DNA from: a virus
IMG/VR virus record: IMGVR_UViG_3300044816_000209
Span: 1-36,487 of that record
Direction: 5' to 3' (one strand)
Length of the DNA: 36,487 nucleotides
The translations under genes were made by a program, and so were the position numbers. Each line of letters begins with the position of its first letter. Position 1 is the stretch's first letter. Below the pieces are notes generated by a model. The model saw nothing but the letters and a program-made list of their open reading frames with translations, was not told where the DNA came from and searched no databases. Positions 20,724 through 29,252 of the stretch are shown here, in pieces.

Positions 20724-21977
20724 TCAGAGCTGCACGAACCAGCACCGGCCGATCACCTCGACCTTCGCTTCGTCGCACGCGAATTCCTCATCGACGGCCT
20801 GCTTTACCTCCTGCTCGTCATAATCGTGCCCGGCGATGATTCCGCCGACTTTCACCTTCGGAATCCACGCCGCGAGATCCGCGCGGACCGCTTCGAGGCG
20901 ATGATTTCCATCGATGAAGACCGCATCGAGCGAGCCGTCGCGGAAGGCTTCGGCGGCCTTGAGGCTCTCCATTTCGTAGATCTGCGCGGCGCCTCCGAAG
21001 GCTTTGAGATTCGCCTCGAAGACCGCGCGCAGGCTGCCGCCGTGCCGCTCCACTTCCGCCGCTTGAATGCTTTTGCACGGCTCGCTCTGCGTTCCCTTGA
21101 AAGTGTCGATCGCATGCAGGCCGGCGCCTTTGCCGAGCTCGTGCAGGAACTCGACGAGCGCGCAGAGGCTGCGGCCCATCCAGCAGCCGATCTCCGCGAA
21201 TTGCCCGCCTTCCGGGAGCGCGTGCGCGATGCGCCGATAGGTCTCCGCGTCCGCTTCGCTGAACCAGCCCGGCACGTTCTGCCAGTCGCGCCGCACCACG
21301 CCTTCGCTCCCGAAGCGATAGACCTTGCTGCCTTCGTGCCCGAGGGCGATGCGCGTATCCACGAGGGTCGGCACGCCGAGCCCGCGCGCGCGTTCGCAGA
21401 ACATCCAGTCCTCGGAAATCCACTCGCGCAGCGGCCAGCCGTCCGCGTCGTGCGCGCCGGGCGGATAGACCGAAGCGGCGCCCATGACCGGCCCGCTCTC
21501 GAAGAAGTTCCATTCGACTTCGCCGTGATTGTGATAGCGCAGCGCCGGCCCGCCGTATTCCTCTTTCATCGCGAGGAGCAGCGAGCGGCGCACGAGCATG
21601 AAGCCGCGCCCACAGCGGCGCAGGGTGGCGAGGTTATTCGCCACGGGCACGGTCTCGAAAGTGCCGACGCAGGGCGGAGTGTCGTCCTGCTTTTTCGGAT
21701 AGACGCCATAGACCAGCGGCACCTCGTGGGAGAGCAGATTTTCCACATCCGCACGCGTGAAATGAATGTCCGCGTCGAGGTTGATCCAGACGTCGCAATC
21801 CGATTTGAGGAAGGCGTTGGCGATCTTGTTCATGCCGCGATCGGCGTGCGAATCGCTGGCCCGTTCGCTGACGACTTCATAGCCTTTGAAAGCCGCCTCG
21901 CGGCAAAGCAGGAAGTTCGCCTTCACGTCGCCGTTGCCGTTGTCGAGGAGCGGCAGGTAGATTTTGGGTGTGGTCAT
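20724..21977 (-). CDS. Glycosyltransferase-methyltransferase fusion, 417 aa
   Basis: Two domains. Residues 1-225 are a GT-A type glycosyltransferase: DVWINLDADIHF with the metal-binding DAD at 68-70, LVYGVYPKK, the acceptor region ISEDWMFCERA (187-197) and GHEG (213-216), a pattern of the Anp1/Mnn9-like family. Residues 235-417 are a class I SAM-dependent methyltransferase of the Methyltransf_24 type: FAEIGCWMGRS (260-270), HAIDTFKG (288-294), FIDGNHRLEAVRADL (354-368), GGIIAGHDYD (378-387). A sugar may thus be added and then methylated on a capsid or tail protein or on the host surface. It stands inside the head-gene block, so a virion protein is a likely target. Confidence 0.82.
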   Translation of the reverse strand: MTTPKIYLPLLDNGNGDVKANFLLCREAAFKGYEVVSERASDSHADRGMNKIANAFLKSDCDVWINLDADIHFTRADVENLLSHEVPLVYGVYPKKQDDTPPCVGTFETVPVANNLATLRRCGRGFMLVRRSLLLAMKEEYGGPALRYHNHGEVEWNFFESGPVMGAASVYPPGAHDADGWPLREWISEDWMFCERARGLGVPTLVDTRIALGHEGSKVYRFGSEGVVRRDWQNVPGWFSEADAETYRRIAHALPEGGQFAEIGCWMGRSLCALVEFLHELGKGAGLHAIDTFKGTQSEPCKSIQAAEVERHGGSLRAVFEANLKAFGGAAQIYEMESLKAAEAFRDGSLDAVFIDGNHRLEAVRADLAAWIPKVKVGGIIAGHDYDEQEVKQAVDEEFACDEAKVEVIGRCWFVQL

Positions 21978-22066
21978 TTGGATGCTTTGGATTTGGGAAA
22001 CGGAAAGCCCGGCCGGGATTCACCGGCTCGGGCTGGAAAATGGGAACGCGCGCCTGGCGCGGGAAG

Positions 22067-22150
22067 GGTTTCTGGTTTCTCGTTTAAGGTTTCAGGTGAA
22101 GCTCTCGTCGAGCGGCCTCCGTGAAACCAGAAACCAGAAACCTTGAACCT
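22067..22150. repeat. Family B repeat, paired arms
   Basis: GGTTTCTGGTTTCTCGTTTA and CAGAAACCAGAAACCTTGAA around a GAAGCTCTCGTCGAGCGGCC core. Lies 6 bases after the stop of the gene ending at 22156. Confidence 0.9.
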
Positions 22151-22155
22151 TGGTT

Positions 22156-22548
22156 TTACTGGTTCTGCTTCACGCCGATCGCTTCGATGGAAGTCGGGTA
22201 GGCGGGCGAGTTCGTGCCGGAGATGATGTGACGCGCGAAGAGGTAGCGCAGGGTCGCGCGGGTATCGACGGCCAGGGTGCCGCTCGCAGCGGTGTTGTTG
22301 GTCGTGGCGACGTTGCCGACGGCGAGGTTCGTCGCCTCGCTCGCGGTGTTGTTCGCGGCGTGCTGCAGGATGACGGTGATCGCGCCATCGTTGTCGCCCG
22401 CGGTCTTCACGCCGAGCGCGACGCGCACGGCGACGACGCCTTCATATTGCTGGAGATCGAAGCCGCCGGTCGCGGCGTTGTTCGTCGCGCGGCTGAGCGG
22501 CGCGCCGATGGTGGTGTGAGTCAGGGCGTTCTTGAGGTCGGTGGTCAT
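22156..22548 (-). CDS. Virion structural protein candidate, 130 aa
   Basis: Thr/Ala/Asn-rich, beta-patterned protein with few charges (YEGVVAVRVALGVKTAGDND; GAITVILQHAANNTASEATN). The place right after the capsid and the composition fit a minor head or decoration protein. Starts one codon after the previous stop. Family not recognised. Confidence 0.55.
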   Translation of the reverse strand: MTTDLKNALTHTTIGAPLSRATNNAATGGFDLQQYEGVVAVRVALGVKTAGDNDGAITVILQHAANNTASEATNLAVGNVATTNNTAASGTLAVDTRATLRYLFARHIISGTNSPAYPTSIEAIGVKQNQ

Positions 22549-22551
22549 GGC

Positions 22552-22776
22552 TTAGGAGGCGGCGGGTGAGTCGGAGGGCTTCGGAGACGGCGAGGAGATT
22601 TTCTTGACCTTGGGCTTGGGCGGCTCGGGCGGCGGCTCGCTGGCCGGTGCTTCGATGACCGCGCCCTTGTTCGTCCGCACGAGGGTGCGGGCGGTGTGCT
22701 CGTCCACCTCGTAGGTTTCCCCGGCGAAAGCGGGAGCGCCGGAAAGGAAGGTGTCTCGCGTGATTTTGACGAACAT
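22552..22776 (-). CDS. Hypothetical head-region protein, 74 aa
   Basis: The first 43 residues (MFVKITRDTFLSGAPAFAGE, TYEVDEHTARTLVRTNKGAV) form a small domain common beside capsid genes in phages; the rest is Pro/Ser/Lys-rich and disordered. It is immediately downstream of the capsid gene. Function unknown. Confidence 0.55.
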   Translation of the reverse strand: MFVKITRDTFLSGAPAFAGETYEVDEHTARTLVRTNKGAVIEAPASEPPPEPPKPKVKKISSPSPKPSDSPAAS

Positions 22777-22784
22777 CGGGAAGA

Positions 22785-22802
22785 AGGTTTCTGGTTCCTT
22801 GT
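22785..22802. repeat. Family B repeat fragment
   Basis: AAGGTTTCTGGTTCCTTG, one arm only, in the 36-bp gap after the capsid stop. Confidence 0.6.
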
Positions 22803-22812
22803 TGCTGGCGGA

Positions 22813-24747
22813 TTACTGAGCGCCGGAATCGGTGCTGACGCAGAAGCTGACGACGTGGCGCGTGCCGATGTCGGTCCAGAGCGTGATGGTGATGGTCACG
22901 ACGCCGGTGGCGTCGTTCGTGTAAGGATTCACGACCACGTCGATGCCCGCCCAATCTGCGAGGATCAGGTCGTTCCAGTTGCCATAGATGACCTTGTCGC
23001 TCGGCACCTGGTTCGTGGTGTAAGCGGGACGGCCCACGACGGTGCCCTGATCGATGTTGCCGTCCCACAGGAACTTCGTGGAGTAGGTCGTCTCCGGGAT
23101 GTTCATCTGCTTCGCGGCGCTGGCCGGCGTGGTGAGGTAGGCGAGCGCGCCGCGGGAGGCGTTGTCGGCGGCGACTTGCGCCTGGAAATCGATGAGCTTC
23201 GCGCGGGTCGCGGCGCCAGAGAAAGTTACGCTGTTCAGCCCGGACGGCTGATTGATGATGCCGAGCGGTTCCGCGCCGCCGGCGCCGTTGATCGCCGCGA
23301 GGTCCTTGGCGATGGCGAGGACGGTCGTGAGATCGTTGCGGACGAGCGCTTCGACGGAGAGGTCCGTCTGGTTCATCAGCTCCTTCGTATAGCCGGTGCG
23401 GCCGACGAGGCGCTTCGGCACGAGGCCGAGCTGCTCGAAAGCCTGGTCCGCGGCGGTGGCAGTGCCCTGCTCGTTGAGCCAGTAGGCCGTCGCGCCGCCG
23501 CTCATGCGCGGGATCGCGATATTGCCGACGAGGCCGGAAAGGGTCATCGCGCCCATCTGGGCGACGAGCGGTTTGTTGCGCAGGAGCTCGATCATCGAGC
23601 CCGTGAGAAGATTCGTGCCGACGAGCGCGCCGCCGCTGGCGAAGGTCGTCTGGTTCATGTTCTTGATCGCGGCGGTGAGCGCCTTGACCGATTGCACGCC
23701 GAGATCGTTGCTCTCCGCGAGGCTTGCCATGAGCACATCGTGCGGAATGAAAAAGCCGTTCGGGTTTTTGCCGATCGCCTTGGCCGTGGCCTGGCTGGCT
23801 TCGAGTTCGAGGCCGGAAAGGGTGCGGCTATGCGCTTCGCGGATCGCCTTGAGGAAAGACCAATTCTTCACGTCGCCTTTCGGCATGCCGAGCACCGGCG
23901 AGGTGACCACGGGCGAAACCGGCGCCTTGTTTTCGAGAATCCAGCTCTTGAACTCGTTCGCCGATTTGTCCTCGGCGATGAACTCCTGAGCTTCCTTGCC
24001 GCAGTTGAACTTCGCGCCGATCGCGAGGATTTCCCGGTCCTCCGCCCGGCGCGCAGTGGTCGCGGACTTGATGGCTTCGGATTGCTGGGCGGGCGTGAGA
24101 GTTTCAGGCATAACGGTGATGGTGGGAATGGTCTTGGTAGGCGGCGTTTCGCGTTCGCCCGCTTTTGCCGTGTCAACGCCAAACGCCTCGGCGATGTCCG
24201 CGGTCAGTTCCTGCGCGAGCGATTTCAGCGGGCGGATGGCCGGCAGCCGCGGCTCCGCGGCTTTCGGCGTGAAAGAGAATTCGATGGGGTGCCAGCGCGT
24301 GATTTCGCCGGCCGCCGATTTGCGCGCGAGATGCGCGCTGCTGCCACTCGACCACTTGAGTTTTCCCGCCGCGCAGAGATCCGCGATGGCCTTCTCGTAC
24401 TGGTTCGCCACGTCCAGCGTGGTCTCGGCGAAAATGCCCACGTCATCGCGCGTCGTCTTCACCGGCCCGAACATCATTTCCGCCACCTCCGCCAGCGCCT
24501 TCACTCCCTTCACCAGCGGCAGCCCGTGATTGAACATCGTCGCGACGCCATTGCCGGCGCTCGGTCCGAAGTCCGTGCTCTTCGTGAAATACTCGCCCGT
24601 CAGGTCCGGCTCATCCGCGCCGGAAAAGCGGATCGCATAAGCCCCAACGCGCACCTTGCCATCGACGGCCTCGCCGAGCGATTTGAGCGGTTCGCTGCCC
24701 TCGATGGTGAGGGTATCGGTGGCGAGAAAGTCGGGAGCGTCGGGCAT
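22813..24747 (-). CDS. Prohead protease-major capsid protein fusion, 644 aa
   Basis: N-terminal about 190 residues are an HK97-type prohead protease: VGAYAIRFSGADEPDLTGEY, catalytic His74 in MFNHGLPLVKG, Ser in KWSSGSSAHLARK (131-143), and ITRWHPIEFSFTPKAAEP (149-166). After a Thr/Pro linker (190-212) the capsid part begins with a helical scaffold region (ETLTPAQQSEAIKSATTARR) and continues as an HK97-fold capsid (WSFLKAIREAHSR; LVGTNLLTGSMIELLRNK; GLVGNIAIPRMSGG; EALVRNDLTTVLA; VIYGNWNDLILADWAGIDVVV). The protease should cut itself and the scaffold part from the shell. TTGACT lies 16 bases before the ATG. Confidence 0.9.
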   Translation of the reverse strand: MPDAPDFLATDTLTIEGSEPLKSLGEAVDGKVRVGAYAIRFSGADEPDLTGEYFTKSTDFGPSAGNGVATMFNHGLPLVKGVKALAEVAEMMFGPVKTTRDDVGIFAETTLDVANQYEKAIADLCAAGKLKWSSGSSAHLARKSAAGEITRWHPIEFSFTPKAAEPRLPAIRPLKSLAQELTADIAEAFGVDTAKAGERETPPTKTIPTITVMPETLTPAQQSEAIKSATTARRAEDREILAIGAKFNCGKEAQEFIAEDKSANEFKSWILENKAPVSPVVTSPVLGMPKGDVKNWSFLKAIREAHSRTLSGLELEASQATAKAIGKNPNGFFIPHDVLMASLAESNDLGVQSVKALTAAIKNMNQTTFASGGALVGTNLLTGSMIELLRNKPLVAQMGAMTLSGLVGNIAIPRMSGGATAYWLNEQGTATAADQAFEQLGLVPKRLVGRTGYTKELMNQTDLSVEALVRNDLTTVLAIAKDLAAINGAGGAEPLGIINQPSGLNSVTFSGAATRAKLIDFQAQVAADNASRGALAYLTTPASAAKQMNIPETTYSTKFLWDGNIDQGTVVGRPAYTTNQVPSDKVIYGNWNDLILADWAGIDVVVNPYTNDATGVVTITITLWTDIGTRHVVSFCVSTDSGAQ

Positions 24748-24781
24748 GACGCTCGACGGCCTGAGTCAACAGAGAAGGAGG

Positions 24782-24884
24782 TTATCCGCAGATTGCGCAG
24801 ATTTTCGCAGAGGGGTTCGGAGCGGGCTTTCCCCGCTTTTTTCCCTTCCGTTCATCTGCGCAAATCTGCGTAATCTGCGGATCA
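24782..24884. repeat. Family A repeat, copy 6 (type i)
   Basis: TTATCCGCAGATTGCGCAGA and inverted AATCTGCGTAATCTGCGGAT; centre GGTTCGGAGCGGGCTTTCCC. Confidence 0.92.
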
Positions 24885-24887
24885 ACG

Positions 24888-24956
24888 ATGACTGATTACG
24901 AGATGAAGACCGAACTCAGCGCGCTCGTCGAAAAGCAAGGCGGCCAGCTCTTTTAA
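24888..24956 (+). CDS. 22-aa plus-strand ORF, doubtful
   Basis: MTDYEMKTELSALVEKQ... ending at TAA 24954-24956. The sequence looks protein-like, and a small hairpin (GACC/GGTC) with GGTTTTT follows, but it runs against the operon. The rest of the 356-bp gap between portal and capsid genes (24957-25103) shows nothing I can name. Confidence 0.15.
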   Translation: MTDYEMKTELSALVEKQGGQLF

Positions 24957-25103
24957 CGACCTGGGTCCGGTCGGTTTTTGGTGAATGTCCCGAGTCTTTC
25001 AGAGACGATGGAATCATCTCAAAATGCCTCGAAAGAGGCGAGGGAATTAAGTGCTTTTGCGCAACTTTCCGAAGGGCGCGTGGCACGCTTTTTCGGCCCG
25101 AAA

Positions 25104-27848
25104 TCACGCCGCGAGCTGGGTGTGGAGGGCCGAATGCAGACCGCTGCCGGGTTCGGCGTGCTGGACGAGCACGTCGATGGGGACGATGCGGCCCTTTTTG
25201 TCCTTCTTGAAATTGTCCGGCTTCACGTCCGCCACGACGTGGTTGCTCTTCGGATGAAACCAGACCTTGTCGGCGATGTAATCGTTGTCGAACGCCTTGG
25301 GCTTCACCTTCACGAAGCCGTTGCTCTTCATGAATTTCTCCATCTCTGCCGCGCTCGGCTCGGTGCCCTGGATGGCGCGTTGCGACACGGCCAGGCCGAT
25401 GCGGTCAGCATCTCCGCCGATTTTCGTGATGCCTTCGATCCGCGTGTCGTCGCCGAAGAGATGATTCTGCGCGTCGATCCGCGCGATATATTCCTGGGGC
25501 GTCGCCTGGCGCAGGCCGGCGTAGGCGCCGAAGGGCGCTTCCTGCGCACTCAGCGTCACGCCGAAACCATCGTAGGTGTGCTTCATCACCCGCGTGGCGT
25601 CCGCGTGATGCTGCTCGACGTGATGCTCCGCGCCTTCCGCGATCTTGCGTTCCTGCGACGGTTCGTGCGCCAGCTCGGGCGACTTTTCGCGGAGCGCTTT
25701 TAGCGCTTCGACTTGCCGATCGTAAGAGCCTTTGAGTCCACCTTCGGCGTTTGCGCCCGCAGCTCTTCCAAGCTCATCGCGGGTTGCTCGCTCCGCGCCT
25801 GCGCGAGTTGCGCCGCTTGTTGTTGCTGTTCCGGGCTGAGCGGCGGGAGTGTTTGCGGAGTCGGCATGGGCGGTATTCAGGGTAGGTTTTTCGGTCGTGG
25901 AAGTCGAGGAAATAGGCGGCTTTTTCCCGGTTTTTTTTGGGGTTTCCGGGGCCGCATCTTCCACCGCCTGGCGAGCCCGGCCGGTGAGCGTGTTGCGGCG
26001 GTTCAGATGTTCGACGAGCGCGGCGGGGCCTTTGCTCACCGTGCCGTCGTCGCCGATGAGCACGTGCGCGCCGTTGATCGTCACCCAGCCTTTCAGGGCC
26101 TTCGCCACGTGCAGAAAATCGACCGCCGCGGCGAGCGCTTCGACGCCGGCGACCAGCGTCTTGATGGTGACCTCCCAGACTTCCTCACCGTCGGGTGGCT
26201 CGACTTCGTTCCAAGACTTGGTCTGCTCCTTCTTCCAATGCTGGCGGCGTTGCGTGACGACGTCGGTTTTCGGATCGAAGCCGGGCGCCTGCTCTTCCAC
26301 TTCGCCGATGCCCGCGGCTTCGCGCATTTCCTTTTCGCGGCCGAGGGTGGCGGTGACTTCCTCGAAATCCTTGCCGGCTTCGGCGGCGAATTCGGTGCGC
26401 GTGCCGACGCCCAGCTCGATCGCTTCCCTGGCCGCCTGGATGTCTTTCACCGGGTCGATCCAGGGGAAGCTGCGGCCGTGGAAGTTCACGGCTTCTTCGT
26501 CGGTGAATTCGTCGAACCGGCTGAAGGGCAGATCGACGAGGCCGCGCATCATCGCGGCTTCGAGGAAGTCCGGGAAAATCTCGCGCAGGACGTGGTTCTC
26601 GAAGGTGCTTTGCCCGCCGCGATAACCTTCGCGCTCTTCGAGCATGCCGATGCGCGTGGCGGAAAAGTTCGCGTCGCTCGGGTCGTTCGCGAGGCTGGAA
26701 TAGCTGACGCCGAGTCCGGCGGCGGCGGCGCGTTTCTGCGCTTTGGTGAATGGTTCGTAGGCTTCGGTCGGGTTGTTCCAGTCGATCGACTTGATGTCGA
26801 AGCCCATCGGCAGCTCGAGGAATTCCCCGGGCGCGCCGTCGATCGTCCGGCCATTGAGCGCGCCGGGATCGAAGTCCGCGGCCATCTCTTCGGGCACGTC
26901 CTTGGTGATGACGCCCATTTTTTGCGCACCGGCGCGCGCGGCGACGAGCGCGGCTTCATCGTAGCCGCCGAGCATTTGCAGCCGGAGCATGGAGGCGACC
27001 ATCGCCGGGATGCCGCGGGTCTGCTCGATGCGCTTGTAAACGAAGGGATGAATCATGTCCTCGACGGGCACGCGGATGCGGCGCGGGGAGATGTTGTTCC
27101 CGAAAAAGTAGTCGCCGGGATGGTTGGCGAGGAGCCAGTAGCCGACGGGGAATTTCCAATCGCCATGCAGCTCGACGCCCATGCGGACTTCGTGCAGCCC
27201 GCGCTGGCAGCGCGGAAACGGCGCGCCATTCGGCAGCCGCCGCTCGTTCGGGCAATTGCACTCGACGCCGCGGAAATCGAGATACTGGTCGTCGAGATAA
27301 TCGGCTTCGAGGAGCTGGAGCGAAAAGCCGAACTCGTTCGGATAACCGCGCACCTTGCGGATGAGCAGATCGCCGTCGCGGTTCATGGTGCGCTCGATGA
27401 GCTTGCACGCTTCGATGGCGTGCATCGTTTTGGTGACGAGGAAATTCTTGCGCTGGCAGAACCGTTTCCAGCCTGCCTCGATCGCGCGCCCGGCGGCGGT
27501 GTCGTACTTCGTCACCATCTCGCCGGTGCCCGGATCGAGCGCTTCGGAAAGCTTCACCTTCATCTGCAAGGTGAAGCCGTCGTGCCCGACGACGTTGTTC
27601 TCGCGCAGCTTCAGGAATGCTTCGGCGTGCGGGTCGTTCTGCTCGAGATCGCGCGAACGGCTGCGGATGATCGGCAGCCGGCCCTGCAGCTCGGCATCCG
27701 CGCTGAGGCGCGAAACGGTCCAGTCGCTGGTCAGCCGGTTTTGCAGCGCGGCGTCGAAGCTTTTGCGCGGGGCGAGCGGGCGAAAGGTGCCATCGGCGCC
27801 CGGCTTGAAAACGATGCCAGCCTTGCTGACGGCGCGGACGAGTTTCAT
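25104..27848 (-). CDS. Portal protein fused to a polyvalent-protein kinase-like domain, 914 aa
   Basis: Residues 1-500 are a lambda-type portal: ENNVVGHDGFTLQMKV (83-98), RDGDLLIRKVRGYP (157-170), LQLLEADYLDD (177-187), VPVEDMIHPFVYKRIEQTRGIP (259-281), LGVSYSSLANDPSDANFSATR (379-399), and the PFSRF...PWIDPVKD end. A loop with C198, C200 and C214 could bind metal. After a helical part and a GWVTINGAHVLIG strand (587-599) comes a Pro/Thr/Ala linker (635-700). Residues 735-897 resemble the kinase-like domain of polyvalent proteins: VMKHTY (Lys756), NHLFGDDTRIEGI (795-807), VVADVKPDNF (catalytic-loop Asp874 and Asn879) and RIVPIDVLV (metal Asp892). The portal lets DNA into the capsid; the extra domain could act during delivery or in the host. 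Confidence 0.82.
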   Translation of the reverse strand: MKLVRAVSKAGIVFKPGADGTFRPLAPRKSFDAALQNRLTSDWTVSRLSADAELQGRLPIIRSRSRDLEQNDPHAEAFLKLRENNVVGHDGFTLQMKVKLSEALDPGTGEMVTKYDTAAGRAIEAGWKRFCQRKNFLVTKTMHAIEACKLIERTMNRDGDLLIRKVRGYPNEFGFSLQLLEADYLDDQYLDFRGVECNCPNERRLPNGAPFPRCQRGLHEVRMGVELHGDWKFPVGYWLLANHPGDYFFGNNISPRRIRVPVEDMIHPFVYKRIEQTRGIPAMVASMLRLQMLGGYDEAALVAARAGAQKMGVITKDVPEEMAADFDPGALNGRTIDGAPGEFLELPMGFDIKSIDWNNPTEAYEPFTKAQKRAAAAGLGVSYSSLANDPSDANFSATRIGMLEEREGYRGGQSTFENHVLREIFPDFLEAAMMRGLVDLPFSRFDEFTDEEAVNFHGRSFPWIDPVKDIQAAREAIELGVGTRTEFAAEAGKDFEEVTATLGREKEMREAAGIGEVEEQAPGFDPKTDVVTQRRQHWKKEQTKSWNEVEPPDGEEVWEVTIKTLVAGVEALAAAVDFLHVAKALKGWVTINGAHVLIGDDGTVSKGPAALVEHLNRRNTLTGRARQAVEDAAPETPKKTGKKPPISSTSTTEKPTLNTAHADSANTPAAQPGTATTSGATRAGAERATRDELGRAAGANAEGGLKGSYDRQVEALKALREKSPELAHEPSQERKIAEGAEHHVEQHHADATRVMKHTYDGFGVTLSAQEAPFGAYAGLRQATPQEYIARIDAQNHLFGDDTRIEGITKIGGDADRIGLAVSQRAIQGTEPSAAEMEKFMKSNGFVKVKPKAFDNDYIADKVWFHPKSNHVVADVKPDNFKKDKKGRIVPIDVLVQHAEPGSGLHSALHTQLAA

Positions 27849-27853
27849 GGGAT

Positions 27854-27961
27854 GAACCGCGAAGGAGCGAAGGAGCGAAGAGAGACGATCCGCGGCGCGC
27901 CCCGGTAAGCGGGGATTTCTCCGGCCCTTCTCCCTTCGCTGCTTTGCTTCTTCGCGGTAAA
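27854..27961. repeat. Family E inverted repeat pair
   Basis: Left arm GAACCGCGAAGGAGCGAAGG (27854-27880), right arm CTTCGCTGCTTTGCTTCTTC (27933-27961), imperfect inverses around a GATCCGCGGCGCGCCCCGG core. A single arm recurs at 29253-29280. It fills the gap between the gpW-like gene and the portal gene. Confidence 0.8.
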
Positions 27962-27969
27962 AAATCGGC

Positions 27970-28533
27970 TCATGCGCTCACGAACTTGATGCCGATGGTG
28001 CGGCGGACTTTCAGGCCGGCTTGCGCGAGGAGGGCCTGTTTTTCCATGAAGACTTCGCGGCGGTATTTGTCGCGCAGCCGGTGGAGATCGAGGATCGGGA
28101 TGCGGCTGAGCTGCTGGCCGTCGATGTCTGTGGTCTCAAGGCCGCGCGGGATGCGGCTGACGAGCGCGGCTTCGATGAGCGCGAGCACCTGCGACGCGTG
28201 GGTGCTGCCGAGGGCGGCGAGCGGGCTGGCGATGATCGTGGTCTGGCCGCGCGCGATCTCGTGCCGGATGATGGTGGAGCCGGTGCCCTGCTCGACATAC
28301 GACGTCCAGAGATAGACGCCCGCGGTGTAGACGGCGGAGACGGCGGCGGTGACGTTGACTGCGTAGCTGCTGCCGCTCGCCGTGGCGGTGATGGCAATAT
28401 TCGCGACGCCGATCGCCTGAAAAACGTACTTCAGCGTCCAGGCCGTGGCCGGGTAATCCGCGACCGTCTGCGTCCACGCCAGCGTCTCGCCCGCGGTGAT
28501 GGTGGTGGGCTCGGTGTTGGGGATCGCAGGCAT
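27970..28533 (-). CDS. gpW-like head-tail joining protein with Ig-like N-terminus, 187 aa
   Basis: Residues 1-90 are beta-rich (TLKYVFQAIGVANIAITATA; GVYLWTSYVEQG) and resemble an Ig-like or bacteriophage beta domain. Residues 110-187 are helical with GLETTDIDGQQLSRIPILDLHRLRDKY, where 'D-G-x-x-L-S-x-I-x-x-x-D-L' resembles gpW-like connectors that bind the portal. The place, directly before the portal gene in the operon, agrees. TTGACA lies 16 bases before the ATG. Confidence 0.6.
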   Translation of the reverse strand: MPAIPNTEPTTITAGETLAWTQTVADYPATAWTLKYVFQAIGVANIAITATASGSSYAVNVTAAVSAVYTAGVYLWTSYVEQGTGSTIIRHEIARGQTTIIASPLAALGSTHASQVLALIEAALVSRIPRGLETTDIDGQQLSRIPILDLHRLRDKYRREVFMEKQALLAQAGLKVRRTIGIKFVSA

Positions 28534-28575
28534 GCAGCCCGCGCCGCACTGTCAAAGCACAGAGCGGCGCGGCGC

Positions 28576-28683
28576 AGTTGAGGGTTGAGAGTTGAGAGTT
28601 GAGGGAAGGGCCACGCTTCCGTCTTTTGGCGCGCTCCGCGCGGAGGGTTCCGTTTCCGGTCTCTCAACTCTCAACTCTCAACC
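28576..28683. repeat. Family C inverted pair
   Basis: GTTGAGGGTTGAGAGTTGAG (28576-28605) and CTCTCAACTCTCAACTCTCA (28661-28683) flank a 55-bp centre. The outer part of the second arm codes the last residues and the TGA stop of the gene ending at 28664. Confidence 0.85.
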
Positions 28684-29245
28684 ATTCCGCGACTTCTTCG
28701 GCACCGAACATCTCGCGCAGGCCGGAGACGATTTGCTGGAATTGCGGTTTCACCACGCTGACGGGCGGTTTCGTGCCGTGGCCTTCGCGGATGCGCCGGT
28801 TCCAGAGCGCGAATTTGTTGCTCACGGTGTCGAAAGTGACGACGGGCGCGAGCTTGGTGTCGCCTGTCAGTTCGGGCCGTTCTTTCTCCGGCGCGAGGTG
28901 GAAAACGCAGCGCCGGATGCTGTCCGTGCTGAAATTACCCGAGCTCGGGTAATTTGGATTCGCCTCGAAAAACGCCTTGGCGTCGTTGGCGCGGTTGCAC
29001 CGGCTGCGTTCGTCGCCGCCGAGCATGGGAAAGTTCGCGGCGACGTAAAACATCCATTTCCCGTGCCCGATTTCCTCCTTCAGCGCGGCGAGCGTCTCGC
29101 CCAGCTCCCACAGCCGTTCGCAGAGCTTTTGCAGATCCTCGCGCACCGCGTTCTCGGCATCGATGAGCAGATCGCATTGCGCCCGCGCGGTGGCGAGCAG
29201 CGTGCGCGTGAGTTCCTGCGAAGCGGTGGCGAGTTCGGTGCTCAT
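28664..29245 (-). CDS. Hypothetical protein, 193 aa
   Basis: Residues 1-65 are a long helix (TASQELTRTLLATARAQCDL; LQKLCERLWELGETLAALKE), then a mixed region with FYVAANFPMLGGDERSRCNRA and TFDTVSNKFALWNRRIREGH. The early coiled coil and the central aromatic patch resemble terminase-associated or phage DNA-binding proteins but match no family I know. The ATG at 29245 was chosen as the longer frame upstream is antiframe of neighbours. The last residues (LRVES) and stop are supplied by repeat C. Confidence 0.6.
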   Translation of the reverse strand: MSTELATASQELTRTLLATARAQCDLLIDAENAVREDLQKLCERLWELGETLAALKEEIGHGKWMFYVAANFPMLGGDERSRCNRANDAKAFFEANPNYPSSGNFSTDSIRRCVFHLAPEKERPELTGDTKLAPVVTFDTVSNKFALWNRRIREGHGTKPPVSVVKPQFQQIVSGLREMFGAEEVAEWLRVES

Positions 29246-29252
29246 CGTTTGA

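Noticed and set aside
24978-25110. Plus-strand frame beginning MVNVPSLSETMESS
   Set aside because: Only the first about 35 residues look protein-like before it runs antisense through the portal gene; no start signal seen.
25713-27908. 731-codon plus-strand open frame opposite the portal gene
   Set aside because: Antisense shadow of the portal, with the Arg/Ala/Gly-rich composition typical of such frames.
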